Below are positions 13,199 to 24,115 of a stretch of DNA of 64,000 bases, one piece after another. Positions within the stretch are counted from its first letter, which is position 1; every line of letters starts with the position of its first letter. The DNA comes from Kribbella amoyensis (GTDB taxonomy: Bacteria; Actinomycetota; Actinomycetes; Propionibacteriales; Kribbellaceae): the NCBI RefSeq assembly GCF_007828865.1, contig NZ_VIVK01000002.1, forward strand, positions 1 through 64,000, given 5' to 3'. Below the pieces are notes generated by a model that was given only the letters and a program-made list of their open reading frames with translations, was not told where the DNA came from and searched no databases. A program made the position numbers and the translations under genes.

Positions 13199-14134
13199 GT
13201 GGTTGAGTCCGAGCCGCGGCGGGTGCTGCTGGTCACGCACACCGGGCGGGACGAGGCGGTCGAGGTCGCCCGGGCCGCGCACCGGCTGCTGACGGCGGCC
13301 GGTCTGCTGGTCCGGCTCCTCGGCGAGGAGGCCGACGCGCTCGCGCTGGACCCGGTCGAGATCGCCGACGACCCGGACAAGGCGGCGCTGGACGTCGAGC
13401 TGATCATCGTGCTCGGCGGTGACGGCTCGATCCTGCGCGCCGCCGAACTGGCCCGGCCGCACGGCACGCCGGTGCTCGGCGTCAATCTCGGCCATGTCGG
13501 CTTCCTGGCCGAGGCCGAGGTGGACGACCTGGAGCGGATCGTCGAGGTGGTGGTCGACCGCAGCTACACGGTCGAGGAGCGGATGACGCTCGCGGTCGAC
13601 GTGTTCGTCGACGACGAGCCGATCTTCCAGACCTGGGCGCTGAACGAGGCGAGCGTCGAGAAGGCCGCCCGGGAGCGGATGCTCGAGGTGATGGTCGGGG
13701 TCGACGGCCGCCCGTTGTCCCGCTGGGGCTGCGACGGGGTCGTGGTCGCCACGCCGACCGGCAGTACGGCGTACGCGTTCTCCGGCGGCGGGCCGATCGT
13801 CTGGCCCGAGGTGGAGGCGATCCTGCTGGTGCCGTTGAGCGCGCACGCGTTGTTCTCCCGGCCGATCGTGGTGGCGCCGACGTCCCAGCTGTCGGTCGAG
13901 CTGGTCGCCGCCTGGCACGGGCGCGGGGTGCTGTGGTGCGACGGCCGCCGGATGGTGGAGGTACCGCCGGGCGCGCGGATCCAGGTCCGCCGCGGCCGGA
14001 CCCCGGTCCGGCTGGCCCGGGCGCACGAGTCGTCCTTCACCGACCGGCTGGTCGCCAAGTTCGACCTGCCGGTGCTCGGCTGGCGGGGCGCCGCCGAGCG
14101 CAAGCGCAACCGAAGCGCCAAAGAGGAGTCGTAG
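13199..14134 (+). CDS. nadK: NAD kinase
   Basis: The protein has 311 residues. It carries the NAD kinase signature GGDGSILRAAE, then NLGHVGFLAE and the nucleotide-binding segment TPTGSTAYAFSGGGP. It phosphorylates NAD to NADP. The GTG at 13199 follows a weak GGAG-type site and leaves 42 nt after tlyA. recN begins 2 nt after its stop. The order tlyA-nadK-recN equals Rv1694-Rv1696. Confidence 0.95.
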   Translation: MVESEPRRVLLVTHTGRDEAVEVARAAHRLLTAAGLLVRLLGEEADALALDPVEIADDPDKAALDVELIIVLGGDGSILRAAELARPHGTPVLGVNLGHVGFLAEAEVDDLERIVEVVVDRSYTVEERMTLAVDVFVDDEPIFQTWALNEASVEKAARERMLEVMVGVDGRPLSRWGCDGVVVATPTGSTAYAFSGGGPIVWPEVEAILLVPLSAHALFSRPIVVAPTSQLSVELVAAWHGRGVLWCDGRRMVEVPPGARIQVRRGRTPVRLARAHESSFTDRLVAKFDLPVLGWRGAAERKRNRSAKEES

Positions 14135-14136
14135 GC

Positions 14137-15861
14137 ATGCTCTCGGAGATCCGCATCACCGGACTGGGCGTGATCGAGGACGCCACCCTCGACCTCGATC
14201 CGGGCTTCACCGCGGTCACCGGTGAGACCGGGGCCGGCAAGACGATGGTCGTCACCGGGGTGAACATGCTGCTCGGCGGTCGCGCGGACAGCGGCCTGGT
14301 CCGGCACGGCACCCGCCGCGCCCGGGTCGAGGGCCGGGCCAGCGCGTTGCCGAAGTCGATCCTGCGGCAGACCGAGGAGCGCGGCGGCGAGCTGGACGAC
14401 GACGAACTGCTGATCGCCCGCGAGCTGTCGTCGGAGGGCCGGTCCAGGGCGTTCCTGGGCGGCGCGTCCGTGCCGGTCTCGGTGCTCGGCGACGTCTCCG
14501 GCGACCTGGTCGCGATCCACGGCCAGGCCGACCAGTGGCGGCTGCTGCAGCCGGCCCGGCAGCGGGAGACGCTGGACACGTTCGCGGGCAAGAAGGTGCT
14601 CGGTCCGCTGGACGAGTACGCCGCGGCGTACAAGCGGCACCGTGACGTCGAGGCGGAGCTGACCGAGCTGACCACGCGGCAGCGCGATCGGCTGGCCGAG
14701 GCGGACCTGCTCCGCTTCGGGCTCGACGAGATCGCCAAGCTCGAACCGTTGCCGGGTGAGGACACCGAGCTGGCCGCCGAGGAGGATCGGCTCGCGTACG
14801 CCGACGGCCTGCGCACCGCGGCCACGACGGCGGCCGGCGCCCTGGCTGCCGAGGACCTCGAGGCCACCCGTCCCGGCGACGTGCTCGGCCTGCTCGCCCT
14901 GGCCAAGCAGGCCCTCGACGGCGAACGCGAGCACGACCAGAAGCTCGCCGAACTGGCCGACCGGACCAGCGAACTCGGGTACCTGGCCGCCGACCTGGCC
15001 GGCGAGCTGTCGTCGTACGCCGCGGACGTGGACACCGATCCCGCCCGGCTGGCCGTGGTGAGCGAACGCCGCGCCGTCCTGACGAACCTGGTCCGCAAGT
15101 ACGGCGGCGACGAGGGCACCGTGGACGAGGTGCTCGACTGGGGCAAGCGCTCCGCGGTCCGGTTGGCCGACCTGGACGGCAGCGACGAGCGGGTCGAGCT
15201 CCTGAACGCCGAGCTGGCCGAGTTGCGGGCGCGGCTCGCCGATCTCGGTCAGCAGATGCGGGCCGCGCGGCAGGAAGCGGGCGAGCGGCTCGGGGTCGCG
15301 GTCTCCAAGGAGCTGACCGGCCTCGCGATGCCGCACGCGACGCTGACCGTCGAGGTGCACGAGACCACGCCCGGGCCGTTCGGCATCGACGAGGTGGAGT
15401 TCTGCTTCGCGGCGAACCCGGGCAGCCCGGCGCGTCCGCTGCAGAAGGCGGCGTCCGGGGGTGAGCTCTCCCGGGTGATGCTCGCCCTCGAGGTGATCCT
15501 GTCCGACACGCACAAGGTGCCGACGCTCGTTTTCGACGAGATCGACGCCGGGATCGGTGGCCGGGCCGCGGTCGAGGTCGGCAAGCGGCTGGCCCGGCTG
15601 GCCGAGAAGGCCCAGGTGATCGTGGTGACGCACCTGCCGCAGGTGGCCGCGTTCGCGGACCGTCACGCGGTCGTGCTGAAGAGCGACGACGGCTCGGTGA
15701 CGACCAGCGGCCTGGTCGCCCTGGACGACGACGCCCGGCTGAAGGAACTGTCCCGGATGATGGCCGGCCTGGAGAACTCCGACGCGGCCCAGGCCCACGC
15801 CGAGGAGCTGCTCGCGCTGGCCGCGGAACGCCGCCGGAAACCGGCCAAGAAGAAGCGCTGA
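14137..15861 (+). CDS. recN: DNA repair protein RecN
   Basis: The protein has 574 residues, typical for RecN. It is an SMC-like ATPase: Walker A GETGAGKT near residue 30, coiled-coil middle (residues about 160-370), ABC signature SGGELSRVMLALE and Walker B VFDEIDAGIGG near the C terminus. RecN gathers and tethers broken DNA ends during double-strand break repair. The ATG at 14137 has AAGAGGAG 9 nt upstream and lies 2 nt after nadK. A Lys-rich end (KPAKKKR) closes the protein. Confidence 0.95.
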   Translation: MLSEIRITGLGVIEDATLDLDPGFTAVTGETGAGKTMVVTGVNMLLGGRADSGLVRHGTRRARVEGRASALPKSILRQTEERGGELDDDELLIARELSSEGRSRAFLGGASVPVSVLGDVSGDLVAIHGQADQWRLLQPARQRETLDTFAGKKVLGPLDEYAAAYKRHRDVEAELTELTTRQRDRLAEADLLRFGLDEIAKLEPLPGEDTELAAEEDRLAYADGLRTAATTAAGALAAEDLEATRPGDVLGLLALAKQALDGEREHDQKLAELADRTSELGYLAADLAGELSSYAADVDTDPARLAVVSERRAVLTNLVRKYGGDEGTVDEVLDWGKRSAVRLADLDGSDERVELLNAELAELRARLADLGQQMRAARQEAGERLGVAVSKELTGLAMPHATLTVEVHETTPGPFGIDEVEFCFAANPGSPARPLQKAASGGELSRVMLALEVILSDTHKVPTLVFDEIDAGIGGRAAVEVGKRLARLAEKAQVIVVTHLPQVAAFADRHAVVLKSDDGSVTTSGLVALDDDARLKELSRMMAGLENSDAAQAHAEELLALAAERRRKPAKKKR

Positions 15862-15989
15862 GCACGCAACCCGGCCCTCGTTCAAAAGAATGATTTGACG
15901 CACAGTCACCGGAGTTCCGGACGGTGATTGTCCTCGGCGGCCCGAAATTGGCCGGTCGAGGGCTCTTGACATGGCAGGATGAGAGCGCG

Positions 15990-17171
15990 ATGAAACTGCC
16001 CAGCCTGCGCAAAGCACGCCCTACTGAACTGCCCGGGATCGCCGGGGTGGTCCGGCTGGACCGCCGTACCAAAAACCTCACCAAGCGACTGAAGCCCGGC
16101 GAGATCGCCGTCATCGACCACGTGGACCTGGACCGGGTCAGTGCCGAGGCGCTGGTGGACTGCCGGGTCGCCGCCGTCCTGAACGTCGCCGACTCGATCA
16201 GCGGCCGGTACCCGAACCTCGGCCCGGAGATCCTGGTCGAGGCCGGCATCCCGCTGGTCGACGGGGTCGGCCGTGAGGTCTTCTCGACCCTGCACGAGGG
16301 CGAGCGGGTCCGGCTGCACGACGGCACCCTGTACCGCGGCGAGGAGGTGGTCGCGAAGGGCGTCTCGCAGGACAGCCAGACGGTGGCGGAGCTGATGGAC
16401 GACGCCCGCGCCGGGCTGTCCACCCAGCTGGAGGCGTTCACCGCCAACACGCTGGAGTACCTCCGCCGCGAACGCGACCTGCTGCTCGACGGCGTCGGCA
16501 TTCCGAGCATCCACACCCCGATGGAGGGCCGGCACGTCCTGATCGTGGTCCGCGGGTACGACTACCGCGAGGACCTGGTCGCGCTGCGCCCGTACATCCG
16601 CGAGTACCGGCCGGTGCTGATCGGGGTCGACGGCGGCGCGGACGCGCTGGTCGAGAACGGGTACGTCCCCGATCTCATCGTCGGCGACATGGACTCGGTC
16701 AGTGACGACACGCTGAAGTGCGGCGCGGAGGCCGTCGTGCACGCGTACCGCGACGGCCGCGCGCCCGGCTCGGAGCGGCTGGAGCGGCTCGGCGTCGACT
16801 CGATCGAGTTCCCGGCCACCGGCACCAGCGAGGACGTCGCGATGCTGCTGGCCGATTCCAAGGGCGCCTCGCTGATCGTCGCGGTCGGCACCCACAACTC
16901 GCTGGTGGAGTTCCTCGACAAGGGCCGCTCCGGGATGGCCAGCACCTTCATCACCCGCTTGCGCGTCGGTGCCAAGCTGGTGGATGCCAAGGGGGTGGGC
17001 CGGTTGTACCGCAGCCGCGTCTCCACCACCCAGGTGGTCGCGTTGATCGTGGCCGGCCTGTTCGCGCTCGGGGTGGCGATGGTCGCCGCCGGAGCCGACG
17101 ACGTGCTCTGGTCGATCCTGCGGGCGCGCTGGAACGACCTCGTCTACTGGATCCGGGAGCTGTTCACGTGA
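15990..17171 (+). CDS. steA: SteA-like cell-envelope protein (Rv1697 family)
   Basis: The protein has 393 residues. The cytoplasmic part has a thiamin-pyrophosphokinase-like fold signature (GVDGGADALVENGYVPDLIVGDMDS, residues about 210-234), and one transmembrane segment follows near the C terminus (VVALIVAGLFALGVAMVAAG). It corresponds to Rv1697 and to Corynebacterium SteA, which works with SteB at the division septum and affects envelope integrity. I chose ATG 15990 (MKLPSLRK) over an in-frame upstream start because alignment to the family begins here. The stop overlaps the SteB start (GTGA). Confidence 0.85.
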   Translation: MKLPSLRKARPTELPGIAGVVRLDRRTKNLTKRLKPGEIAVIDHVDLDRVSAEALVDCRVAAVLNVADSISGRYPNLGPEILVEAGIPLVDGVGREVFSTLHEGERVRLHDGTLYRGEEVVAKGVSQDSQTVAELMDDARAGLSTQLEAFTANTLEYLRRERDLLLDGVGIPSIHTPMEGRHVLIVVRGYDYREDLVALRPYIREYRPVLIGVDGGADALVENGYVPDLIVGDMDSVSDDTLKCGAEAVVHAYRDGRAPGSERLERLGVDSIEFPATGTSEDVAMLLADSKGASLIVAVGTHNSLVEFLDKGRSGMASTFITRLRVGAKLVDAKGVGRLYRSRVSTTQVVALIVAGLFALGVAMVAAGADDVLWSILRARWNDLVYWIRELFT

Positions 17172-18112
17172 TCGACTTTCGCTACCACATCGTCTCGATC
17201 GTGGCGATCTTCTTCGCCCTCGGCGCCGGCGTGGTGCTGGGCGCCGGCCCGTTGAAGGGCACCGGCAGCGAGGTGATCCAGAGCCAGGCGAACAAGGACC
17301 GCGCGGCCCTGGAGGACGCCCGGGCCCAGCTGATCCAGGCCAAGGCGCTGGACAAGTACCGCGACGACTACGTGGCCAAGGTGACCGCCGGGCTGACCGA
17401 CGGCAAGCTGGCGAACAAGAAGGTCGCCGTGGTGACCATGCCGAACGCCGACAACGACATGACGAACGCGCTCGCGGACTCGGTGGAGAAGGCCGGCGGG
17501 CAGGTCACCACCCGGGTCTCGCTGGACAGCAAGCTGTTCGACCCGGGGCAGCGCCAGCTGGTCGAGCCGCTGGTGAACGAGCTCGTCACCGCCGACATCA
17601 CCTTCCCGGCCGACAGCAACACCTACCAGCGGGCCGGCCTGATCCTGGCCCGCGGCATCGTCGCGCCGGACGAGGGCAAGCCGGTCGACGGCGAGTCCAC
17701 CAAGATCCTCAGCGGCCTGACCGGGTCGAAGCTGCTGGCCCTGAAGCCGACGCCGAAGGACCGGGCCAGCCTGGTCGTCGTGGTGGCCGGGGTGCCGCCG
17801 ACGCCGGCTCCGGACAACGCGACGTACGACGACGCGGTCGACTTCGCCGAGGGCCTGGACCAGGGCAGCGCCGGTGTCGTGGTCGCCGGGATGCCGGAGA
17901 GCGCGCAGAACGGCGGCATGCTCAAGACGTTGCGCAGTGACTCCGAAGCCACCAAGATCGTTTCCTCGGTGGACGTGGCGAACATGCCGTCCGGGCAGGC
18001 GACGGTCGTCTTCGCCCTGGTCGAGCAGGCGGGTGGCAAGGCCGGACAGTACGGCGGTGTCGACGCCAAGAACGGTGTCGCCCCGTCCGCGGTCCAGGCG
18101 AAGGAGAACTGA
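17168..18112 (+). CDS. steB: SteB/MctB-like envelope protein (Rv1698 family)
   Basis: The protein has 314 residues. It starts MIDFRYHIVSIVAIFFALGAG, a conserved start that forms one N-terminal membrane anchor or uncleaved signal. A helical segment (residues 40-75) and an alpha/beta extracytoplasmic domain follow. Homologues are Rv1698 (MctB, described as a copper-resistance outer-membrane channel in M. tuberculosis) and Corynebacterium SteB, partner of SteA. This organism probably lacks a mycolate outer membrane, so the septal role is more likely than a channel. The GTG at 17168 overlaps the steA stop by 4 nt, and its own stop overlaps the next start (TGATG). Confidence 0.85.
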   Translation: MIDFRYHIVSIVAIFFALGAGVVLGAGPLKGTGSEVIQSQANKDRAALEDARAQLIQAKALDKYRDDYVAKVTAGLTDGKLANKKVAVVTMPNADNDMTNALADSVEKAGGQVTTRVSLDSKLFDPGQRQLVEPLVNELVTADITFPADSNTYQRAGLILARGIVAPDEGKPVDGESTKILSGLTGSKLLALKPTPKDRASLVVVVAGVPPTPAPDNATYDDAVDFAEGLDQGSAGVVVAGMPESAQNGGMLKTLRSDSEATKIVSSVDVANMPSGQATVVFALVEQAGGKAGQYGGVDAKNGVAPSAVQAKEN

Positions 18113-18924
18113 TGGGGTTTCTGGGCGCGGTGGTGGCTGCTGCTGCCACCGCGGGGCTCGAGCGTGCCGCGGCGAAGCTGCCGAAGGAGAACCGCGAGCC
18201 CTTCGAACGCCTCAACCACCGCGGCGAGACCGTCACCCTGCTGGAGGGCCCGGTCGCCGTCCTCGGTGCGTTGGCGGGCGTCGCCGCCAGTGGCGCGAAC
18301 GGCAAGGTGAAGGCCGCCGCGTTGCTGGCCGGCTCGGTGTCGGGTGCGGTCGGCGCGTACGACGATCTCGCGGGAGCCACTGAAACCAAGGGGTTCCGCG
18401 GCCACCTCTCCGCGTTGAAGCGGGGCGAGGTGACCAGCGGCGCGGTCAAGATCCTGGGGGTCGGTGCGGCCGGACTCGCCGCCGCGGCCCTGTTGCCGCG
18501 CCGGTCCAAGGGCGTCGGCGCGGTCGCGGAGATCGTTGCCGACGGCGCCCTGATCGCCGGCACCGCGAACCTCGCCAACCTGCTCGACCTGCGTCCTGGT
18601 CGCGCGCTCAAGGCCGTCACCGCGGTGACCGCTCCGGTGGCCCTGGCCGGGAGCGGTCCCGCCGCTGCCGTGGTCGGTGCCGCGGCTGCTGCGGCACCGT
18701 CGGACCTGGGGGAGCGGTCGATGCTTGGTGACTGCGGTGCGAACGGCCTCGGCGCGATCACCGGTACGGCGCTCGCCGCGTCGCTGCCGCGGCCGCTGAA
18801 GGTCCTCGCGCTCGGCGCGGTCGTCGCGCTGAACCTGGCGAGCGAGAAGGTCAGCTTCACCAAGGTGATCGCGAACACCCCGGCGCTGGACAAGGTCGAC
18901 CAATGGGGCCGGCGCCCCCGGTGA
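18112..18924 (+). CDS. Short MraY/WecA-like polyprenyl-phosphate glycosyl-1-phosphate transferase
   Basis: The protein has 270 residues and is mostly hydrophobic. It keeps the motif order of the MraY/WecA superfamily: GAYDDL (the paired Asp), then NLANLLDLRPGRA (the N-x-x-N-x-x-D element) and MLGDCGANGLGAITG (the cytoplasmic GD-x-G loop). It is shorter than MraY or WecA (320-400 residues), so some membrane helices appear reduced. Superfamily members transfer a sugar-1-phosphate from a nucleotide sugar to a polyprenyl phosphate. It is coupled to steB upstream and is followed by a MurJ-like flippase and a glycosyltransferase, which supports a lipid-linked glycan role. Substrate unknown. Confidence 0.75.
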   Translation: MGFLGAVVAAAATAGLERAAAKLPKENREPFERLNHRGETVTLLEGPVAVLGALAGVAASGANGKVKAAALLAGSVSGAVGAYDDLAGATETKGFRGHLSALKRGEVTSGAVKILGVGAAGLAAAALLPRRSKGVGAVAEIVADGALIAGTANLANLLDLRPGRALKAVTAVTAPVALAGSGPAAAVVGAAAAAAPSDLGERSMLGDCGANGLGAITGTALAASLPRPLKVLALGAVVALNLASEKVSFTKVIANTPALDKVDQWGRRPR

Positions 18925-18955
18925 GGGGCTCGGCACTGTTCGAGGTGACGGCGCC

Positions 18956-20560
18956 GTGAGCGCAGGAGGGCGGATCGCCCGGGCGGCGTTGCTCGTCGCC
19001 GGGATCACCGTCCTGGCCCGCGTGGTCGGGTTCGGGCGCTGGCTGGTCTTCTCCAAGACGGTCGGCGCGGGCTGTCTGGCCGAGGCGTACGCGACCGCGA
19101 ACCAGCTCCCGAACGTCATGTTCGAGGTGGTCGTCGGCGGTGCGCTGGCGGGCGCCGTGATCCCGGTCCTGGCCGGGCCGGTGTCCCGAGGTGATCGGGC
19201 CGCGCAGGGCCGGATCATCGGTGCGCTGCTGACCTGGTCGTTCGTGCTGCTGGCCCCGTTCGCCTTGCTGGCTTGGGTTCTCGCGTCGCGCTACACGTCC
19301 GCGATGCTCGACGCCGGGGCCGACTGCGGTGGCTCCGCGGCGATCGCGACGCGGATGCTGGTGATCTTCGTGCCGCAGATCTTCGGGTACGCGGTGGCCG
19401 TGATCGCGACCGCGGTCCTGCAGTCGCACCACCGGTTCGGGGCAGGGGCGTTGGCGCCGTTGGTGTCCAGTCTGGTCGTCGTCGCGACGTACCTGGTGTT
19501 CGCGACCCAGGCGCCGCGGGCGGACGAGGCGTCCCGGTCCGCGAACGACCTGCTGGCCTGGGGGACGACGGCCGGCGTGCTCGCGCTGGCGTTGACGGTG
19601 CTGATCCCGATGCTGACGTTGCGGATCCCGATCCGGCCGACGCTGCGGCTGGATCCAGGGGTCGGTCCGGTGTTGCGCCGACTCGCGTTCGCCGGTCTCG
19701 CCGTACTGATCGCGCAGCAGATCGCGTTGCTGGCTGCGACGTACCTGGCGAACCACCGGGGCATCCCGGGGAGCATCGCGGTCTATACGTGGGCGAACGC
19801 GGTGTACGTGCTGCCGTACGCGGTACTGGCCGTGCCGATCACGACCGCGGTCTTCCCGCGGCTCGCCTCGGCGTACGACGCGGGGGACGAGGCTGCGTTC
19901 GACCTGTACGCGTCCACGTCCACGCGGGCGGTGATGCTTGCCGGTGGAGTCGGGGCAGCCCTGTTGATTGGTACTGCGGTGCCGGTGGCTCGCGTGTTCG
20001 CGTACGACGACGGGCGGGTGCAGGAGACGCAGGCGTCCTCGTTGATCGACGGGTTGTTCGCGTTCGCGCCGGCGCTGCTCGGGTTCGCGGTACTCATGCA
20101 CGTGGGGCGGATCCTGTATGCGCGGCACGCTGGTCGGCGGGTCGCTGCGGTCACGGGTGGAGCGTGGTTGCTCGTGGCCGGGTCCGGGTTCCTGCTGACG
20201 CTGAAGTGGGACGGCGGCGGAGTTGTGTTCTCGTTGGCGGCTGCGATGTCGCTCGGCATGGTGGCGGGTGCTGTGGTCCTCCTCGTCGTTCTGCGGCGCG
20301 CTGCCGGGCCCGGTGTGCTGCACGGGCTACCGCGAGCCACGGTGGCGTCCCTGGTCGGTGCCGTGCTCGCTGGGGCCACAGGGTGGCTTGTGTCGATCCC
20401 TGCGGGCGACGGGAGTTGGGGGAGTGGCCTGGTGTTTGCGGTGCTTTCCGGCTTGGCTGTGGTGATCGTGTACGCCGGGGTGGTGGTCGCCCTGGACCGA
20501 CCGGACGCGCGGGCGTTGCTCCGCAGAGGTGTCCCGGCCGACGTGGAGGAGAAGCGATGA
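18956..20560 (+). CDS. MurJ/MviN-family lipid flippase
   Basis: The protein has 534 residues and about 13-14 predicted membrane segments. The N-terminal ARVVGFGRWLVFSKTVGAG and the PNVMFEVVVGGALAGAVIPVL segment match the MviN/MurJ family of the MOP superfamily. The GTG at 18956 has GAGGTG 8 nt upstream. Classical MurJ flips lipid II; this copy lies between a MraY/WecA-like enzyme and a GT4 enzyme rather than in the dcw or oriC region, so it may carry a different lipid-linked glycan. Its stop overlaps the next start (ATGA). Confidence 0.85.
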   Translation: MSAGGRIARAALLVAGITVLARVVGFGRWLVFSKTVGAGCLAEAYATANQLPNVMFEVVVGGALAGAVIPVLAGPVSRGDRAAQGRIIGALLTWSFVLLAPFALLAWVLASRYTSAMLDAGADCGGSAAIATRMLVIFVPQIFGYAVAVIATAVLQSHHRFGAGALAPLVSSLVVVATYLVFATQAPRADEASRSANDLLAWGTTAGVLALALTVLIPMLTLRIPIRPTLRLDPGVGPVLRRLAFAGLAVLIAQQIALLAATYLANHRGIPGSIAVYTWANAVYVLPYAVLAVPITTAVFPRLASAYDAGDEAAFDLYASTSTRAVMLAGGVGAALLIGTAVPVARVFAYDDGRVQETQASSLIDGLFAFAPALLGFAVLMHVGRILYARHAGRRVAAVTGGAWLLVAGSGFLLTLKWDGGGVVFSLAAAMSLGMVAGAVVLLVVLRRAAGPGVLHGLPRATVASLVGAVLAGATGWLVSIPAGDGSWGSGLVFAVLSGLAVVIVYAGVVVALDRPDARALLRRGVPADVEEKR

Positions 20561-21582
20561 GGATCGGCCTGCTGCTCGCGGAGTCCCGTGGTGGGATCGG
20601 GCAGCACGTGGCGTCCCTGGTCCCGCGGTACGTGGACGCGGGGCACGAGGTGGTGGTCTGTGCTCCCCGGGGTACCGCGGCGCACTTCGACTTCGGTGCG
20701 GCGAGCGTGGTGGAGCAGGCGATCGGGCTGCGTGGCTGCGACGTCATCCACGCGCACGGGTACAAGGCGGGGATGTCGGCGCTGCGGGATCGGTCCCATC
20801 TGCGCCCGCTCGTAGTCACCTGGCACAACGCGGTGCTCATGTCCGGTCCACGGGGCCTGCTGATGCGACTCGGCCAGCGCGTCGTGGCCCGTGGTGCCGA
20901 CCTCACGCTGGGGGCGTCGTCCGACCTGGTGGAGCTCGCACGGTCCCTCGGTGCGCGGCAGGCTCGCCTCGCCCCTGTCGCGGCTCCCGCGGTACCGGAG
21001 GTGCGTACGCCGTCCGCGGAGACGCGAGAGGCCCTCGGGATCGGGGACGCGCCGCTGGTGATCGCGGTGGGGCGGCTGGCTCCGCAGAAGGACTACCCGA
21101 CGCTCCTGTCCGTTGCGGCTGAGGTGCAGCGGACGAACCCGGACGTGGTGTTCGCGGTCGCGGGGTACGGGCCGCTGCAGGACTCCCTGCAGGCGCGGAT
21201 CGACACCGAAGGGCTCCCGGTCCGCCTGCTCGGGCAACGCGGCGACGTGGCCGACCTGATGGGCGCTGCGGACGTGTTTCTGCTCACGTCGCACTGGGAG
21301 GCGCGGGCGCTGGTCGTCCAGGAGGCGATGCAGGTCGGTCTGCCGGTGGTGGCGACCGCAGTCGGCGGGATCCCCGAGCTCGTCGGCGACAGCGCGCTGC
21401 TCGCCTTCCCGGGCGACGTGGCCGGCCTCGCGGACTCGGTACGCCGGGTGCTGGCCGAACCGACCGTCGCGTCCGCACTCCGGACAGAAGGCCTGCAGTT
21501 GGCCGCCGGATGGCCGGACGAGGACGCGGTCGCGAAGAATCTGCTCGACATCTACGCGGGTCTCGTCGCGACCGGTGCTTGA
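20557..21582 (+). CDS. Glycosyltransferase family 4
   Basis: The protein has 341 residues and a GT-B fold. The N-terminal domain starts MRIGLLLAESRGGIGQHVASL with the Gly-rich acceptor loop and DVIHAHGYK. The C-terminal nucleotide-sugar domain shows AVGRLAPQKDYPTLL and the retaining-GT4 E-x7-E region SHWEARALVVQEAMQVGLPVVA. It is probably cytoplasmic or membrane-peripheral and adds a sugar to the lipid carrier made and moved by the two preceding proteins. The ATG overlaps the flippase stop and has GGAGGAGAAG before it. Donor and acceptor are unknown. Confidence 0.88.
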   Translation: MRIGLLLAESRGGIGQHVASLVPRYVDAGHEVVVCAPRGTAAHFDFGAASVVEQAIGLRGCDVIHAHGYKAGMSALRDRSHLRPLVVTWHNAVLMSGPRGLLMRLGQRVVARGADLTLGASSDLVELARSLGARQARLAPVAAPAVPEVRTPSAETREALGIGDAPLVIAVGRLAPQKDYPTLLSVAAEVQRTNPDVVFAVAGYGPLQDSLQARIDTEGLPVRLLGQRGDVADLMGAADVFLLTSHWEARALVVQEAMQVGLPVVATAVGGIPELVGDSALLAFPGDVAGLADSVRRVLAEPTVASALRTEGLQLAAGWPDEDAVAKNLLDIYAGLVATGA

Positions 21583-21589
21583 CAGCAGG

Positions 21590-21595
21590 TAGGCT
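21590..21595 (+). promoter_or_regulatory. Possible -10 element (TAGGCT) for a leaderless pyrG mRNA
   Basis: TAGGCT lies 8 nt before the pyrG GTG at 21604, so transcription could begin at or next to the start codon. The nearby TTGACA (21579-21584) is only 5 nt away and cannot serve as its -35 element. The alternative is read-through from the glycosyltransferase gene. Confidence 0.45.
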
Positions 21596-21603
21596 GGAGG
21601 CCC

Positions 21604-23408
<1,805 letters not shown>

Positions 23409-23412
<4 letters not shown>

Positions 23413-24062
23413 CGGATCACCCGGAACTCCGCCTCGGCGCGGGACTCGCCGACGAACGCGAGTCCTGGCCGGTCGGCGGCTCCGAGATCGTCCACCGCAC
23501 CGGCCGGGTGATCTCGATCCGTCGGGACGAGATCATTCCGCCGGTCGGCGGCGAGCCCTTCGTCCGCGACGTCGTCGTCCACCCGGGCGCCGTCGGCGTG
23601 GTGGCCCTCGACCAGCAGCACCGGATGTTGCTGGTCCGCCAGTACCGCCATCCGGTCGGCTACCGCCTCCTCGAACCACCCGCGGGCCTCCTCGACGTCC
23701 AGGGCGAGGCGTACCGGATCGGCGCCGAGCGCGAACTGTGGGAAGAAGCGGCCACCAAGGCGACCGACTGGCGAGTCCTGGTCGACGCGTTCACGTCACC
23801 GGGTCTGACGAACGAAGCGGTCCGCATCTTCCTGGCCCGTGACCTGTCGGTGGCGGACGAGACGTACGACCGCCTGCACGAAGAAGCCGACATGGAAACG
23901 GTCTGGGCGCCGCTGGAAGACGTGGTCAGGGCGGCGCTCGCGGGCGATCTCCACAACCCGGTGCTGGTGATGGGTTCGCTGGCGGCCTGGACGGCACTGA
24001 ACGGCGACGGCTTCGACGCGCTCCGGCCGGCCGACGCACCGTGGCCGGCTAAAGACAGCTGA
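23409..24062 (+). CDS. Nudix hydrolase, ADP-ribose pyrophosphatase type
   Basis: The protein has 217 residues. The Nudix box runs GLLDVQGEAYRIGAERELWE then EAAT, with the metal-binding Glu residues present and Ala at the usually glycine position. The N-terminal domain-swap-like strand region and the position after pyrG match Rv1700, an ADP-ribose pyrophosphatase that splits ADP-ribose to AMP and ribose-5-phosphate. The ATG overlaps the pyrG stop by 4 nt, so it is the last gene of the steA-pyrG run. Confidence 0.88.
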
Positions 24063-24070
24063 CGCGGACC

Positions 24071-24115
24071 CCCATCACTCACCAACGCGTGTCACACCCG
24101 CTGGTGAGTGATGGG
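24071..24115 (+). terminator. Perfect 14-bp inverted repeat after the Nudix gene
   Basis: CCCATCACTCACCA (24071-24084) is the exact reverse complement of 24102-24115, with a 17-nt loop. It lies 9 nt after the Nudix stop in a convergent gap, so it may end transcription from both sides. There is no T tract. A near copy of the right arm, TTGGTGAGTGGTGGG, recurs at 24157-24171 without a partner, so a protein-binding repeat is an alternative. Confidence 0.6.

Noticed and set aside
15905..15935. Imperfect inverted repeat between recN and steA considered as a terminator
   Set aside because: The stem (TCACCG/CGGTGA) is only 6 bp and has no T tract, too weak to call.
14252..16516. 754-codon minus-strand frame opposite recN and steA
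   Set aside because: Ser/Arg/Pro-rich shadow of recN and steA, which are certain on the plus strand.
21579..21595. TTGACA/TAGGCT as a full -35/-10 promoter of pyrG
   Set aside because: The two hexamers are only 5 nt apart, too close for one sigma factor; only the -10 element is kept as a candidate.
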